A DNA stretch of 46,458 nt from Eshraghiella sp051880035 (GCA_051880035.1 JBJENE010000039.1:1-46458); one strand, 5' to 3'; counted from the first letter of the stretch, positions 24,759 to 33,051 are shown. A program made the numbers and translations. Notes: generated from the letters alone by a model not told the origin.

Positions 24759-26151
24759 GGACAGAATAAAACAGTTAATGAATGTATTATGGGAAAAGTA
24801 TCCGTATGCATCAATTATGGCGGCCTGTGCGGAAGGTAAAAATTATTCCGTATCGGCAGCAGGAACGGTGGCTTCCCAGAGCCCGCTTCTATGCCAGAAC
24901 GGATATGTGGTCAGAGCATATAAACCTTTTGCGAAGGATAAGGGCAGATATGCCGAGTATTCTTTCAATGAGCTTGATGATGGGGCATTAGTTGAAATTC
25001 CGCAAATCCTTGAAAAGCTTTTTGAAAGTATGGACGAGAGCGAATGGATAAAATATGATACTGTATCGGAAGAGGAATTTGTCAGTTTTACCGAAAATGA
25101 ATTTCACGACAATCCGGAAGAGATTGGTGATAAAGCCATAATATCCAAACTTTCCCAAATCCGTAATAAAGGGCTTTCAATGGATGAAAGAATTCTCGAC
25201 TGCCGTGTCAATTCTTCATATCAGATTTACACAAAATACTTTCTGTCCCCGAAAAAGGAGGCATCCGAAAAAGTGCTTTGGATGACAGGATATGTTTTTA
25301 TGCTCGCCAAAAAAGGTGAAGCGGTGAAATCATATTTTGCCAGTTTTTCAAACAGGGATGGAATAGCTGTACTGGACTGTATGGATAATAAGCTGGAAGA
25401 CGTGGCAAAGGCTACTGTTGAACTGCTTAATGCAGAGCAGATTACTCCGGGAGAATACGAATGCATCTGTGCACCGGATGTTACCGGAATGATTGTTCAT
25501 GAGGCATTCGGACACGGTGTTGAAATGGATATGTTTGTAAAAGACAGGGCGCTTGCGAAAGAATATATCGGAGAATATGTTGCTTCTCCTCTTGTAACCA
25601 TGCACGACGGTGCTGCAGCGGCGGTTGAAACCGCCACATATGATTTTGATGATGAAGGCGAAAGAGGACAGGACACTGTAATAATTGAAAAAGGTATTCT
25701 GAAAAGAGGCATTTGTGATGCAAGAACCGCAGCCTGCCTTGGAATAAAAAGTACCGGTAACGGAAGAAGAGAAAATTACGAAAGAAAAGCCTACACCAGG
25801 ATGACAAATACATTTTTTGAGGGCGGAACGGATAAGGTAGAAGATATGATTGCTTCCATCAAGAAAGGTTTTTATCTTGAAAATGCCACATGCGGCATGG
25901 AAGACCCGAAAAACTGGGGTATCCAGTGTATGGTTAATGTGGCAAGGGAAATTGTTGACGGGAAATTTACCGGAAAAATATATTCACCTGTTGTTTTAAG
26001 CGGATATGTACCTGATCTTTTAAAGTCAATTTCCATGATGTCCGAAGAAGCGAAACTCTGCGGAAGCGGCTTTTGCGGTAAAGGATATAAGGAATGGGTC
26101 AAAGTATCCGACGGCGGCCCGTTCATTAAGGCTACGATTAAATTAGGATAA
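24751..26151 (+). CDS. tldD: TldD metalloprotease subunit
   Basis: 466 residues. The metal-binding motif VHEAFGHGVE (HExxxH, His250, Glu251, His255) and the C-terminal Cys-containing segment GSGFCGKG mark the catalytic TldD half of the TldD/TldE protease. In E. coli the heterodimer threads unfolded peptides through a narrow hole, cleaving the CcdA antitoxin and the leader of the microcin B17 precursor. The N-terminal region before about residue 130 is divergent. Upstream overlap with the HAD gene and a 13-base gap to tldE indicate cotranscription. Confidence 0.95.
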   Translation: MDKDRIKQLMNVLWEKYPYASIMAACAEGKNYSVSAAGTVASQSPLLCQNGYVVRAYKPFAKDKGRYAEYSFNELDDGALVEIPQILEKLFESMDESEWIKYDTVSEEEFVSFTENEFHDNPEEIGDKAIISKLSQIRNKGLSMDERILDCRVNSSYQIYTKYFLSPKKEASEKVLWMTGYVFMLAKKGEAVKSYFASFSNRDGIAVLDCMDNKLEDVAKATVELLNAEQITPGEYECICAPDVTGMIVHEAFGHGVEMDMFVKDRALAKEYIGEYVASPLVTMHDGAAAAVETATYDFDDEGERGQDTVIIEKGILKRGICDARTAACLGIKSTGNGRRENYERKAYTRMTNTFFEGGTDKVEDMIASIKKGFYLENATCGMEDPKNWGIQCMVNVAREIVDGKFTGKIYSPVVLSGYVPDLLKSISMMSEEAKLCGSGFCGKGYKEWVKVSDGGPFIKATIKLG

Positions 26152-26164
26152 TCCGGAGGGTGAC

Positions 26165-27418
26165 ATGATTAACGATATTCTTGACATTTTACATTCAAAT
26201 AAAATTGATAAATTTGTTATTTCAGATGAAGTAAGGGAGTCGGCGGAGCTTTTTTTCGTAAAAAAGCAACTCGACCTTACAAGAGCCAAAAAAGTTCATG
26301 AAATATCGCTCACGGTATACCATGAATTTGAGAAGGATAAAAAGCATTATCTGGGTTCATCGGAAGTATTTTTATCACCTAATGACACAAAGGAAATATG
26401 GCAGAAAAAAATCATTTCCGCATGGGAACTGGGAGAGTATGTAGAGAATCCTTATTTTGAACTTCCCACAGGACAGAAAAATGAAATGCAGGTAGTGGAA
26501 ACCAACCTTAACTCAATGGATTTAATTGAAGCCGCAAAGGAAATGGCAAAGGCTCTCTACAGCGAAGATATAGAAAAAGATGCTTTTGTCAACTCATCGG
26601 AATTCTTTGCCACAAAGAAAACCGTAAGAATAATCAATTCATCAGGCTGCGATGTCTCCTATACGAAATATGGCATTGACGGAGAATTTGTCGTTCAGAG
26701 TAACACTCTCGGAAAAGATGTGGAACTTCATCTTCAGTTCGAATATGACAACCTTGATACGGAGGCAATAAAAATCAAATGCCGTGAAGCCCTTCACTCG
26801 GTAAGGGACAGAGCACTGGCAGAACCGGCACCAAAGGACCTTACCGGCATACCGATAATTCTTTGCGACGGTGCGGTAGGTGAGTTCCTCGATTTTTATC
26901 TGCAGCGTGCCAATGCTTCCAACATCTATCCCGGATATTCACCTTTCTGTGAGGGGTACGAAATCTGCGGTGAGTGTAATAAAGAAAAACTTAACCTCAC
27001 AATGGTTCCGGATGTTCCGTACAGCCGGGACGGCGTCAAAATGGAAAAAAAGGTATTCATTGAGGATGGAATTGTAAAAGCGCTTCACGGAAGGGCGTCA
27101 TACTCATCATATATCAATATTCCTCAGGCAGGCCTCTTCACAGGCATTGAATGCGGTAACGGAACGGTTTCCCTTGAAGAAATGAAAAAAACACCATATC
27201 TTATGATAAAGAGCTTTTCGGATTTTCAGGTTGATGCAATGGACGGATATTTCGGAGGCGAATTCCGTCTGGGATATCTGTTTGACGGCCAAAAAGAAAC
27301 AATAATTACCGGAGGAACTGTAAGCGGTAATATTTTCGAAGCCCAGAAGAATCTGGAATTTTCAGTGGAACGGTACAGGGATGCGAAGTATAGCGGACCT
27401 GCGGCGGTTAAGTTATAA
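26165..27418 (+). CDS. tldE: TldE (PmbA) partner subunit
   Basis: 417 residues of the PmbA/TldD family. The position of the metal motif is degenerate (DGAVGEFLDFYL instead of HExxxH), as expected for the non-catalytic TldE partner. The C-terminal YFGGEFRLGYLFDGQ...ITGGTVSGNIFEA block is characteristic. It completes the protease with TldD and ends the operon; the palindromic element at 27469-27590 follows and may act as terminator. GGAGGG precedes the ATG. Confidence 0.93.
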   Translation: MINDILDILHSNKIDKFVISDEVRESAELFFVKKQLDLTRAKKVHEISLTVYHEFEKDKKHYLGSSEVFLSPNDTKEIWQKKIISAWELGEYVENPYFELPTGQKNEMQVVETNLNSMDLIEAAKEMAKALYSEDIEKDAFVNSSEFFATKKTVRIINSSGCDVSYTKYGIDGEFVVQSNTLGKDVELHLQFEYDNLDTEAIKIKCREALHSVRDRALAEPAPKDLTGIPIILCDGAVGEFLDFYLQRANASNIYPGYSPFCEGYEICGECNKEKLNLTMVPDVPYSRDGVKMEKKVFIEDGIVKALHGRASYSSYINIPQAGLFTGIECGNGTVSLEEMKKTPYLMIKSFSDFQVDAMDGYFGGEFRLGYLFDGQKETIITGGTVSGNIFEAQKNLEFSVERYRDAKYSGPAAVKL

Positions 27419-27468
27419 CTTGCTGTAATATACCGTGAGTAAGAACACTCTCGTTTGATTGAGATGAT

Positions 27469-27590
27469 GCTGTAATATACCGTGAGTAAGAACACTCTCG
27501 TTTGATTGATGCCGTAGCGGTACTAAGGCTGCACAATACGCAGCCAAAGTACCGACGGCATCAAACATCTTACTCCCGGTATATTACAGC
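27469..27590 (+). repeat. Palindromic element, copy 2
   Basis: The outer arms (27469-27490 and 27569-27590) form a 22-bp stem beginning GCTGTAATATACC and ending GGTATATTACAGC. The core stem is GATGCCG/CGGCATC, and the mini-hairpin reads AC-GAGA-GT on the minus strand. A truncated left half of the same element lies immediately upstream (27421-27462). Confidence 0.85.
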
Positions 27591-27782
27591 TCATTTAATA
27601 TATTGGCGGACCCGGGGGATAAGGGAGATAGATAGGGGGTATCGAGGCTGCTTGATGAAGAAAAGAATTATTAACTTTTTGTATTATATACGATAATAAA
27701 ATTAAGGCGCTATTCTAAGGGCCAAAAAGAACTATTTCATATAATTTAACTAAATCGAAAAAGCCCCGCCGCTCCTTTTAAT

Positions 27783-27906
27783 ATGCCACATATGCCGTGT
27801 GAAAGATGTTTGATTCCGTCGGTACTTAGGTTGTGTTTTATACAACCTTAGTACCGTTACGGAATCAATCAAGCGAAAGCGTTCTTTCGACCGGCAAATG
27901 TGGCAT
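27783..27906 (-). repeat. Palindromic element, copy 3
   Basis: The outer arms ATGCCACATATGCCG (27783-27797) and CGGCAAATGTGGCAT (27892-27906) pair with one mismatch. The core stem is GATTCCG/CGGAATC, a compensated change from copies 1 and 2, and the apical stem is GGTTG/CAACC. The mini-hairpin reads GC-GAAA-GC. Confidence 0.88.
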
Positions 27907-28124
27907 GAATTTTACTCCCGGTATATTACAGCTCATTTAATATATTGGCGGACCCGGGGATAAGGGAGATACATAGGGGGGTATTGAGGCTACTTGATGA
28001 AGAAAAGAATTATTAACTTTTTGTATTATATATGATAATAAAATTAAGGCGCTATTCTAAGGGCCAAAAAGAACTATTTCATATAATTTAACTAAATCGA
28101 AAAAGCCCCGCCGCTCCTTTTAAT

Positions 28125-28248
28125 ATGCCACATATGCCGTGTGAAAGATGTTTGATTCCGTCGGTACTTAGGTTGTGTTTTATACAACCTTAGTACCGTT
28201 ACGGAATCAATCAAGCGAAAGCGTTCTTTCGACCGGCAAATGTGGCAT
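28125..28248 (-). repeat. Palindromic element, copy 4
   Basis: Duplicate of copy 3 carried by the second 342-bp unit, with the same arms and core. Confidence 0.9.
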
Positions 28249-28416
28249 GAATTTTACTCCCGGTATATTACAGCTCATTTAATATATTGGCGGACCCGGG
28301 GATAAGGGAGATACATAGGGGGGTATTGAGGCTGCTTGATGAAGAAAAGAATTATTTACTTTTATTTCGTAAAATTTAACTAAATCGAAAAAGCCCCACC
28401 GCTTCCTTTAATATGT

Positions 28417-28533
28417 CACATATGCCGGGGGGAAAGATGTTTGATTCCGTCGGTACTTAGGCTGCGTATTTTGCAGCCTTAGTACCGTTACGGAATCAAC
28501 CAAGCGAAAGCGTTCTTTCCCTCGGCGTATGTG
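28417..28533 (-). repeat. Palindromic element, copy 5
   Basis: Related to copy 3, but the outer arms now read CACATATGCCG / CGGCGTATGTG and the inner arm GGGGGAAAG / CTTTCCCTC, so both strands changed together. The apical stem is GGCTGC/GCAGCC instead of GGTTG/CAACC. Confidence 0.85.
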
Positions 28534-28643
28534 GCGATACTTATGGAATCAATCAAGCGAAAGCGTTCTTTCCCTCGGCGTATGTGGCGATACTTACGGA
28601 ATCAATCAAGCGAAAGCGTTCTTTCGACCGGCAAATGTGGCAT
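28492..28643. repeat. 53-bp tandem repeat of element right ends
   Basis: GGAATCAA(C/T)CAAGCG starts at 28492, 28545 and 28598, a 53-base period. Each unit is the right end of the palindromic element (mini-hairpin plus outer arm). The third unit carries the copy 3 type of arm. Confidence 0.88.
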
Positions 28644-28650
28644 TATCTGC

Positions 28651-28679
28651 TTGACAGAAAAATTTAAAGGTGTTATATT
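28651..28679 (+). promoter_or_regulatory. Promoter of the GntR - ABC operon
   Basis: Consensus TTGACA and TATATT with a 17-base spacer, starting right after the repeat block. Confidence 0.82.
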
Positions 28680-28690
28680 TAAATCAACAA

Positions 28691-28713
28691 GTGTACTAGT
28701 TGGGATAGTACAC
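28691..28713 (+). promoter_or_regulatory. Operator palindrome GTGTACTA-N7-TAGTACAC
   Basis: A perfect eight-base inverted repeat 11 bases after the -10 box, in front of a GntR regulator, so it is probably its autoregulatory site. The same half-sites appear at 7778-7798. Confidence 0.82.
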
Positions 28714-28736
28714 AGTAAATTTTACAGGAGGTGCAA

Positions 28737-29123
28737 ATGTATCAGATAGATGTAATGTCAAGAGTTCCGGTATATGAACAGATTGTTAATCAGACGGAAA
28801 AATTTATTTTGACAGGGATACTGCAGCCGGGTGATAAAATACCTTCTGTCCGTAATCTTTCGGTAGAACTTTCGGTTAATCCCAATACCATACAAAAGGC
28901 CGTATCGGAGATGGACCGGAGAGGACTCGTCTTTTCTGTTCCGGGAAAAGGGTGTTTTGTATCAGAACATGCCAAGAAAGCCCTTAGTATTGCCAAGAGG
29001 GAAGATCTTACGGTATTCAGGGAGAAACTTAAAGAACTTGCCATGGCTGGAATAGGGAAAGATGAGGTAATAAAGGTGGTTGATGATGTATATACTGAGG
29101 TATCAAAGGAGGCCAAAGGATGA
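28737..29123 (+). CDS. GntR family regulator, YtrA subfamily
   Basis: 128 residues. The N-terminal winged helix (VPVYEQIVNQTEKFILTGILQPGDKIPSVRNLS through NPNTIQKAVSEMDRRGLVFSVPGKGCFV, about residues 9-78) is the GntR signature; the short helical C-terminus (about 80-128) without an effector domain marks the YtrA type. Such regulators repress adjacent ABC transporters that respond to cell-wall antibiotics or amphiphiles. The ATG at 28737 is spaced six bases from AGGAGG; an upstream in-frame GTG overlaps the ribosome site. The stop overlaps the ATPase start by four bases. Confidence 0.92.
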   Translation: MYQIDVMSRVPVYEQIVNQTEKFILTGILQPGDKIPSVRNLSVELSVNPNTIQKAVSEMDRRGLVFSVPGKGCFVSEHAKKALSIAKREDLTVFREKLKELAMAGIGKDEVIKVVDDVYTEVSKEAKG

Positions 29124-30046
29124 TTCAGGCAGATAAAGTTACAAAGAAATTCGACGGATATGCAGCGCTTGACAATGTAAGCTGTTGTATTCCCGAAGGA
29201 TGTATTTACGGAATGGTGGGTTCTAACGGCGCCGGAAAATCAACTTTTTTGAGACTGATATCAGGAATATATAAGCCTGAATGCGGCAGCGTCAAAATAG
29301 ACGGGGAAGATGTTTTTGAAAATCCCGGGATAAAAAGTATTATAGGTTATGTGCCAGACGAACTGTATTTTATTAATAACGCCTCAATGAACAGAATGGC
29401 TTCACTGTACAGAAGCGTATATGAGAATTTTGATATGGAGCGCTTTGATTATCTTACCGAGACATTTCGCCTTGACCCGGGCAAGAATATAAATACATTT
29501 TCAAAGGGTATGAAAAGGCAGGCCGCAATTATCCTTGCGGTATCGTCAAGACCGAAATATCTTTTTCTGGACGAAACATTTGACGGTCTTGATCCGGTTA
29601 TGCGTAATCTGGTTAAAAGTCTTATCTGTAAAGATGTGGAGGAAAGGAAAGCCACTGCAATCCTTACATCGCATTCCCTCAGGGAACTTGAGGATACATG
29701 TGACCAGCTTGCCCTTCTTCATAAAGGCGGACTGGTGTTTGAAAGCGATATTACCAATCTGAAGACTTCACTTTTTAAAGTGCAGACGGCATTTCTGCAT
29801 GATTATGACAGAAGTATATTCGGAGAAATGGACATTCTGCATTTTGTAAAACATGGTTCCGTTGCAAATCTTATCATAAGAGGAGACAGGGAAGAAGTGG
29901 TGGAAAGAATTAAAGCTATGTCACCGGTTCTTTTGGATGTGCTTCCTCTTACACTGGAAGAAGTATTTACATATGAAATGGAAGCATTAGGTTACGCATT
30001 TGATCTTGAATCACTTGAAGAGGAGGGAAAATCACATGAAAAATAA
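29120..30046 (+). CDS. ABC transporter ATP-binding protein, YtrB-like
   Basis: 308 residues. Walker A GSNGAGKST, signature FSKGMKRQAAI (variant), Walker B YLFLDETFDGLD and switch TSHSLRELED. The Walker B has Glu-Thr instead of the common Glu-Pro, as in several YtrB-type ATPases. The C-terminal 90 residues form an extra domain. It probably powers export or a sensing/resistance function with the large permease downstream. It overlaps the upstream regulator gene by four bases and the permease by 11, so the three form one transcription unit. Confidence 0.9.
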   Translation: MIQADKVTKKFDGYAALDNVSCCIPEGCIYGMVGSNGAGKSTFLRLISGIYKPECGSVKIDGEDVFENPGIKSIIGYVPDELYFINNASMNRMASLYRSVYENFDMERFDYLTETFRLDPGKNINTFSKGMKRQAAIILAVSSRPKYLFLDETFDGLDPVMRNLVKSLICKDVEERKATAILTSHSLRELEDTCDQLALLHKGGLVFESDITNLKTSLFKVQTAFLHDYDRSIFGEMDILHFVKHGSVANLIIRGDREEVVERIKAMSPVLLDVLPLTLEEVFTYEMEALGYAFDLESLEEEGKSHEK

Positions 30047-32099
30047 GTTCTGGAACAAAAGATTTTTCCTTGAAGCGTTAAGACAGCTTAAAATTCCCGG
30101 AATAATCGGAGTCGCAATATATACCATAATGGGAATAATGATACCGATAGGCGCAGGTATCGGAAATTTTTCAGGCAAAGTGGAATTTATGTTCATAGAA
30201 AAAATGAGCATTATGATAGGAATTCCTGTTGTATTTGTATCAATTATGATGCTTGTATCATTTAATTATCTTAACAAAAGGAACTCCAGCGATTTTTATC
30301 ACTCCATACCGATACGAAGAGAAAGCCTGTATATTCATTGTATTCTGGCTGTTATTGCATGGGCATTGTTGATGGTAATTGCAGCAACGGCTTCGGCTTC
30401 CATAACGGTAGCATTTAACCGCATTCTGTGGGTTGATTTAAGAAGCACTGTATTCTTTATATTGGAAATTGTGGCAGGAATTATTCTTGTAGCCGGAGGA
30501 TTCGGGATTGCCGTTTCAGTCACGGGAACCACATTTACCAACTTTAGTGTAGCGTTAATGATACTTGTTGTGCCTGATGCGATTTTTGAAATAATAAGGG
30601 AAATCATAAATGAATTTACACCATATATTCCTTTTGAATACGGAATGAGTTCATGGTTTCTGGAGTCACATAATGTTCTGTTTTCTTATTTTGACGATTT
30701 ATTCGCCGGAATAGAGGCGGATACCGGATGCCTGATATACTCCACTGTTCTTGGCATAATATTTATGGTAGTCGGACTGCTTGTATTCAGAATGCGTAAA
30801 AGTGAAGTGGCATCCAAGCCAAGTCTTAATGGATTCTGGCAGACGGTTTTCAGAATGGTACCGGCATTTCTTGTGTGCCTTGCAGGATGTTATTATGTTT
30901 TGAATGTAATGTATCATGAGGAATATTGTATAGACGATTCCTGGTATACATATTATGCACGGGACGAAATGATATTTTATATTTTCCTGTACTATATAAT
31001 TGCCGTTATTATTTATTTTCTTTATGAACTTGTTACTTCCAGAAAATGGAAGCAGGTTGGCAAAAGTGCTAAATTTCTTCCGATTCTCGTTTGCTTGAAT
31101 CTGGTAGTAATAACAGGAGTATGGTTTTGTGCCAAAAGTGCCAACGAAAAAACCTTCGACAAAGAGTCTGTTGAATGGATTAAGGTGGAATCGTTTCCGT
31201 ATTCGTATGACAGTATCATTCTGAGGGAATGTAATGATGTTAAAATCTATTCCGAGGATATTATTTCAGAGATAACAGAGAGTTATAACCGACAGAGCGA
31301 AGCCTTCGTAAAAAATGGAGAAGATCCGGAATATCTGCTGACTGACGGAGTTCTGGATGTGGCAATACATTATAAAGGAAGAACATATTACAGAAATGTA
31401 TGTGTTGAAGATTCCTGCATTAAAAAAGTAGTAGAAGAATGCAAAAATCAGGAAAATATAGGAATTATCGTAAACAAAATTATAAAATACAAAAAATATA
31501 ATTTTGAAGATATGTATGTTCAGGATTTTTCTCTTGAGACCGAAATGATTGAAAAATTGTACGATTCGTTTATTGAAGAACTGGGAGCAAGTGACAGTCC
31601 TCTTGATATTCTTTCGGTAAGAGAATCTTCGGCTTATGAAACAATTGTGTGCCACACAAGAAATTACGAAAACGTGTGGAAATTAAGAATATCCGGAAAA
31701 ACTCCAAAGACGCTTAATCTTCTTAAGCAGTATCTGGACGGAATTACATTAACCGATGCGGTAAATACAATTGATAAATTCGGATATAATAATTTTGACC
31801 GGGCCGTTTCAGCCAGAATATCTCTGCAGACGGACAGCGGTAAAAATATAGATACCGACTGGTATTTTGAATCATATTCGGATTATAGTGATAATTCGAA
31901 TGCTTCCATGTTGAAAAACTTAAGTGAATATGTTGACGGACTTGAAAAGACAGATAAAATTGACGGACAGAATGTACTTGTAGTCAGATTAACTATATCT
32001 AATTATTATGACTACAGTTACGAGGAAGGACTTGAAGTATATATTCTTTCTGATGAGGAAGCACAAAAAGTTCTGGAAATTATTTCAACATATGAATAA
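30036..32099 (+). CDS. Large ABC-2-like permease with extracytoplasmic domain
   Basis: 687 residues. Roughly ten hydrophobic segments in the first 365 residues (an ABC-2/YtrC-D-like core: IPGIIGVAIYTIMGIMIPIG, NSSDFYHSIPIRRESLY, IAWALLMVIAATASA) are followed by a soluble C-terminal half of about 320 residues, probably outside the cell. The NSSDFYHSIPIRRE segment resembles the permeases paired with YtrB-like ATPases. The ligand is unknown. The ATG at 30036 follows GAGGAGGG; upstream in-frame codons lie within the ATPase gene. Confidence 0.82.
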   Translation: MKNKFWNKRFFLEALRQLKIPGIIGVAIYTIMGIMIPIGAGIGNFSGKVEFMFIEKMSIMIGIPVVFVSIMMLVSFNYLNKRNSSDFYHSIPIRRESLYIHCILAVIAWALLMVIAATASASITVAFNRILWVDLRSTVFFILEIVAGIILVAGGFGIAVSVTGTTFTNFSVALMILVVPDAIFEIIREIINEFTPYIPFEYGMSSWFLESHNVLFSYFDDLFAGIEADTGCLIYSTVLGIIFMVVGLLVFRMRKSEVASKPSLNGFWQTVFRMVPAFLVCLAGCYYVLNVMYHEEYCIDDSWYTYYARDEMIFYIFLYYIIAVIIYFLYELVTSRKWKQVGKSAKFLPILVCLNLVVITGVWFCAKSANEKTFDKESVEWIKVESFPYSYDSIILRECNDVKIYSEDIISEITESYNRQSEAFVKNGEDPEYLLTDGVLDVAIHYKGRTYYRNVCVEDSCIKKVVEECKNQENIGIIVNKIIKYKKYNFEDMYVQDFSLETEMIEKLYDSFIEELGASDSPLDILSVRESSAYETIVCHTRNYENVWKLRISGKTPKTLNLLKQYLDGITLTDAVNTIDKFGYNNFDRAVSARISLQTDSGKNIDTDWYFESYSDYSDNSNASMLKNLSEYVDGLEKTDKIDGQNVLVVRLTISNYYDYSYEEGLEVYILSDEEAQKVLEIISTYE

Positions 32100-32149
32100 A
32101 GAACGGACGAAAGCTTAATATTTGAATAAAAATCAGCCAAAAAAAGAAA

Positions 32150-32178
32150 TTGACTAAATAAAAACCTTCGCTCATAAT
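32150..32178 (+). promoter_or_regulatory. Promoter of the LuxR-type gene
   Basis: TTGACT and CATAAT with a 17-base spacer. The palindrome ATCATATGAT lies shortly after the -10 box, at about 32187-32196, and could bind a regulator. AAAAACCTTCG (within the spacer) and CGGAGGTTTTT (the ribosome site) are nearly complementary. Confidence 0.6.
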
Positions 32179-32221
32179 ATTGATAATCATATGATAAATA
32201 TTGTGGACGGAGGTTTTTGTT

Positions 32222-32968
32222 ATGAAAACACTGGAAACTAACGACTGGCTTATACTTAACAGTATTATTTACAAAATATACACCACGGATAATCTCACCG
32301 TTATGAGAGAAATGCTTCTTGAACAGCTGAAAATGCTGCTGGATTTTGACAGTGCAGACTTTTATCTTGCATCAAGAGACGATAAATTTGAACTTACGGA
32401 CCAGGTTACCTATAACTGTGATGTGGACGAATCCATTAAATATAATGAACTTGATTACAGCAGAGGAATAATGTACAGCGGCAAAAGCATGGTTTACCGG
32501 GAGACAGATATCATATCGGATGAGAAGAGGGTAGAGACGGAGTATTACAAAAAGGTGTACAGACCCAACAGCTGGCATTACTCCCTCCAGATAATCCTTG
32601 GGTATAATAAGACATTCCTCGGGGTAATTACTTTGTACCGTACAATAGGTAAAGACAATTTCGTATATGATGATGTATTTGTTATGGATATGCTTAAGGA
32701 CCATCTGGCATACCGCCTTTACAAGGAGCTGACCAAAGAGCAGTGCTATGACGGTAAGCTGTCTGTTAACGAGGTGGCTGACAAGTATGAACTTACCAAA
32801 AGAGAGCATACTGTACTTGAAGAACTTTTAAACGGCACCGACAATGTTAAGATATGCGATAAATTAAGCATAAGTGTTAATACTTTGAAAAAACATATAC
32901 TGAATATTTACCGTAAACTTGGAGTGAAAAACAGAATACAGCTATTTAAAATGATAAGAGGCAACTGA
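32222..32968 (+). CDS. LuxR family transcriptional regulator with GAF-like sensor region
   Basis: 248 residues. The C-terminal LuxR/NarL helix-turn-helix (about 185-245) is clear: LTKREHTVLEELLNGTDNVKICDKLSISVNTLKKHILNIYRKLGVKNR. The N-terminal 170 residues look like a GAF/autoinducer-type sensor fold (LKMLLDFDSADFYLASRDD through LGVITLYR), with no receiver phosphorylation motif. It is single-gene by arrangement and directly precedes the polyamine cluster, which it may control, though nothing in the sequence proves this. The ATG at 32222 follows GGAGG; the earlier in-frame start lacks a site. Confidence 0.85.
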   Translation: MKTLETNDWLILNSIIYKIYTTDNLTVMREMLLEQLKMLLDFDSADFYLASRDDKFELTDQVTYNCDVDESIKYNELDYSRGIMYSGKSMVYRETDIISDEKRVETEYYKKVYRPNSWHYSLQIILGYNKTFLGVITLYRTIGKDNFVYDDVFVMDMLKDHLAYRLYKELTKEQCYDGKLSVNEVADKYELTKREHTVLEELLNGTDNVKICDKLSISVNTLKKHILNIYRKLGVKNRIQLFKMIRGN

Positions 32969-33011
32969 TAAAATAACCTAAAAGTAGTATCAAAATGGTA
33001 TTATCAAAGTA

Positions 33012-33040
33012 TTGAAACTGGATAGATATGAGAGTAATAT
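33012..33040 (+). promoter_or_regulatory. Promoter of the PII - potABCD operon
   Basis: TTGAAA and TAATAT with a 17-base spacer; transcription would begin near 33047, five bases before a terminator-like hairpin. Confidence 0.8.
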
Positions 33041-33051
33041 AATCACAAGCA

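Larger units (their letters stand above)
27571..28640. repeat. 342-bp tandem repeat, three units
   Basis: Anchor sequence TACTCCCGGTATATTACAGC recurs at 27571, 27913 and 28255, an exact 342-base period. Units one and two differ at only a handful of positions; the third is diverged, has lost part of its middle and carries the 53-bp triplication. Each unit contains the right arm of copy 2, about 190 bases of spacer and one complete inverted copy of the palindromic element. Confidence 0.92.
27419..28650. repeat. Gene-free repeat block between tldE and the GntR gene
   Basis: About 1.2 kb without a credible gene. It holds a 47-bp direct duplication (units starting at 27421 and 27468), five full or partial palindromic elements, a 342-bp tandem repeat and a 53-bp tandem repeat. 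Short ORFs cross it, but none has a ribosome site or protein-like composition. Confidence 0.9.

Noticed and set aside
25481..25813. 110-residue minus-strand ORF inside tldD
   Set aside because: Shadow of the strongly supported tldD frame; no ribosome site and unusual composition.
60..28533. Palindromic elements as integron attC sites
   Set aside because: No GTTRRRY core sites or integron integrase; the copies are not linked to gene cassettes.
27571..28640. Possible CRISPR-like array
   Set aside because: The repeat period is 342 bases with palindromic elements, not 20-40 base repeats with unique spacers; no cas genes are near.
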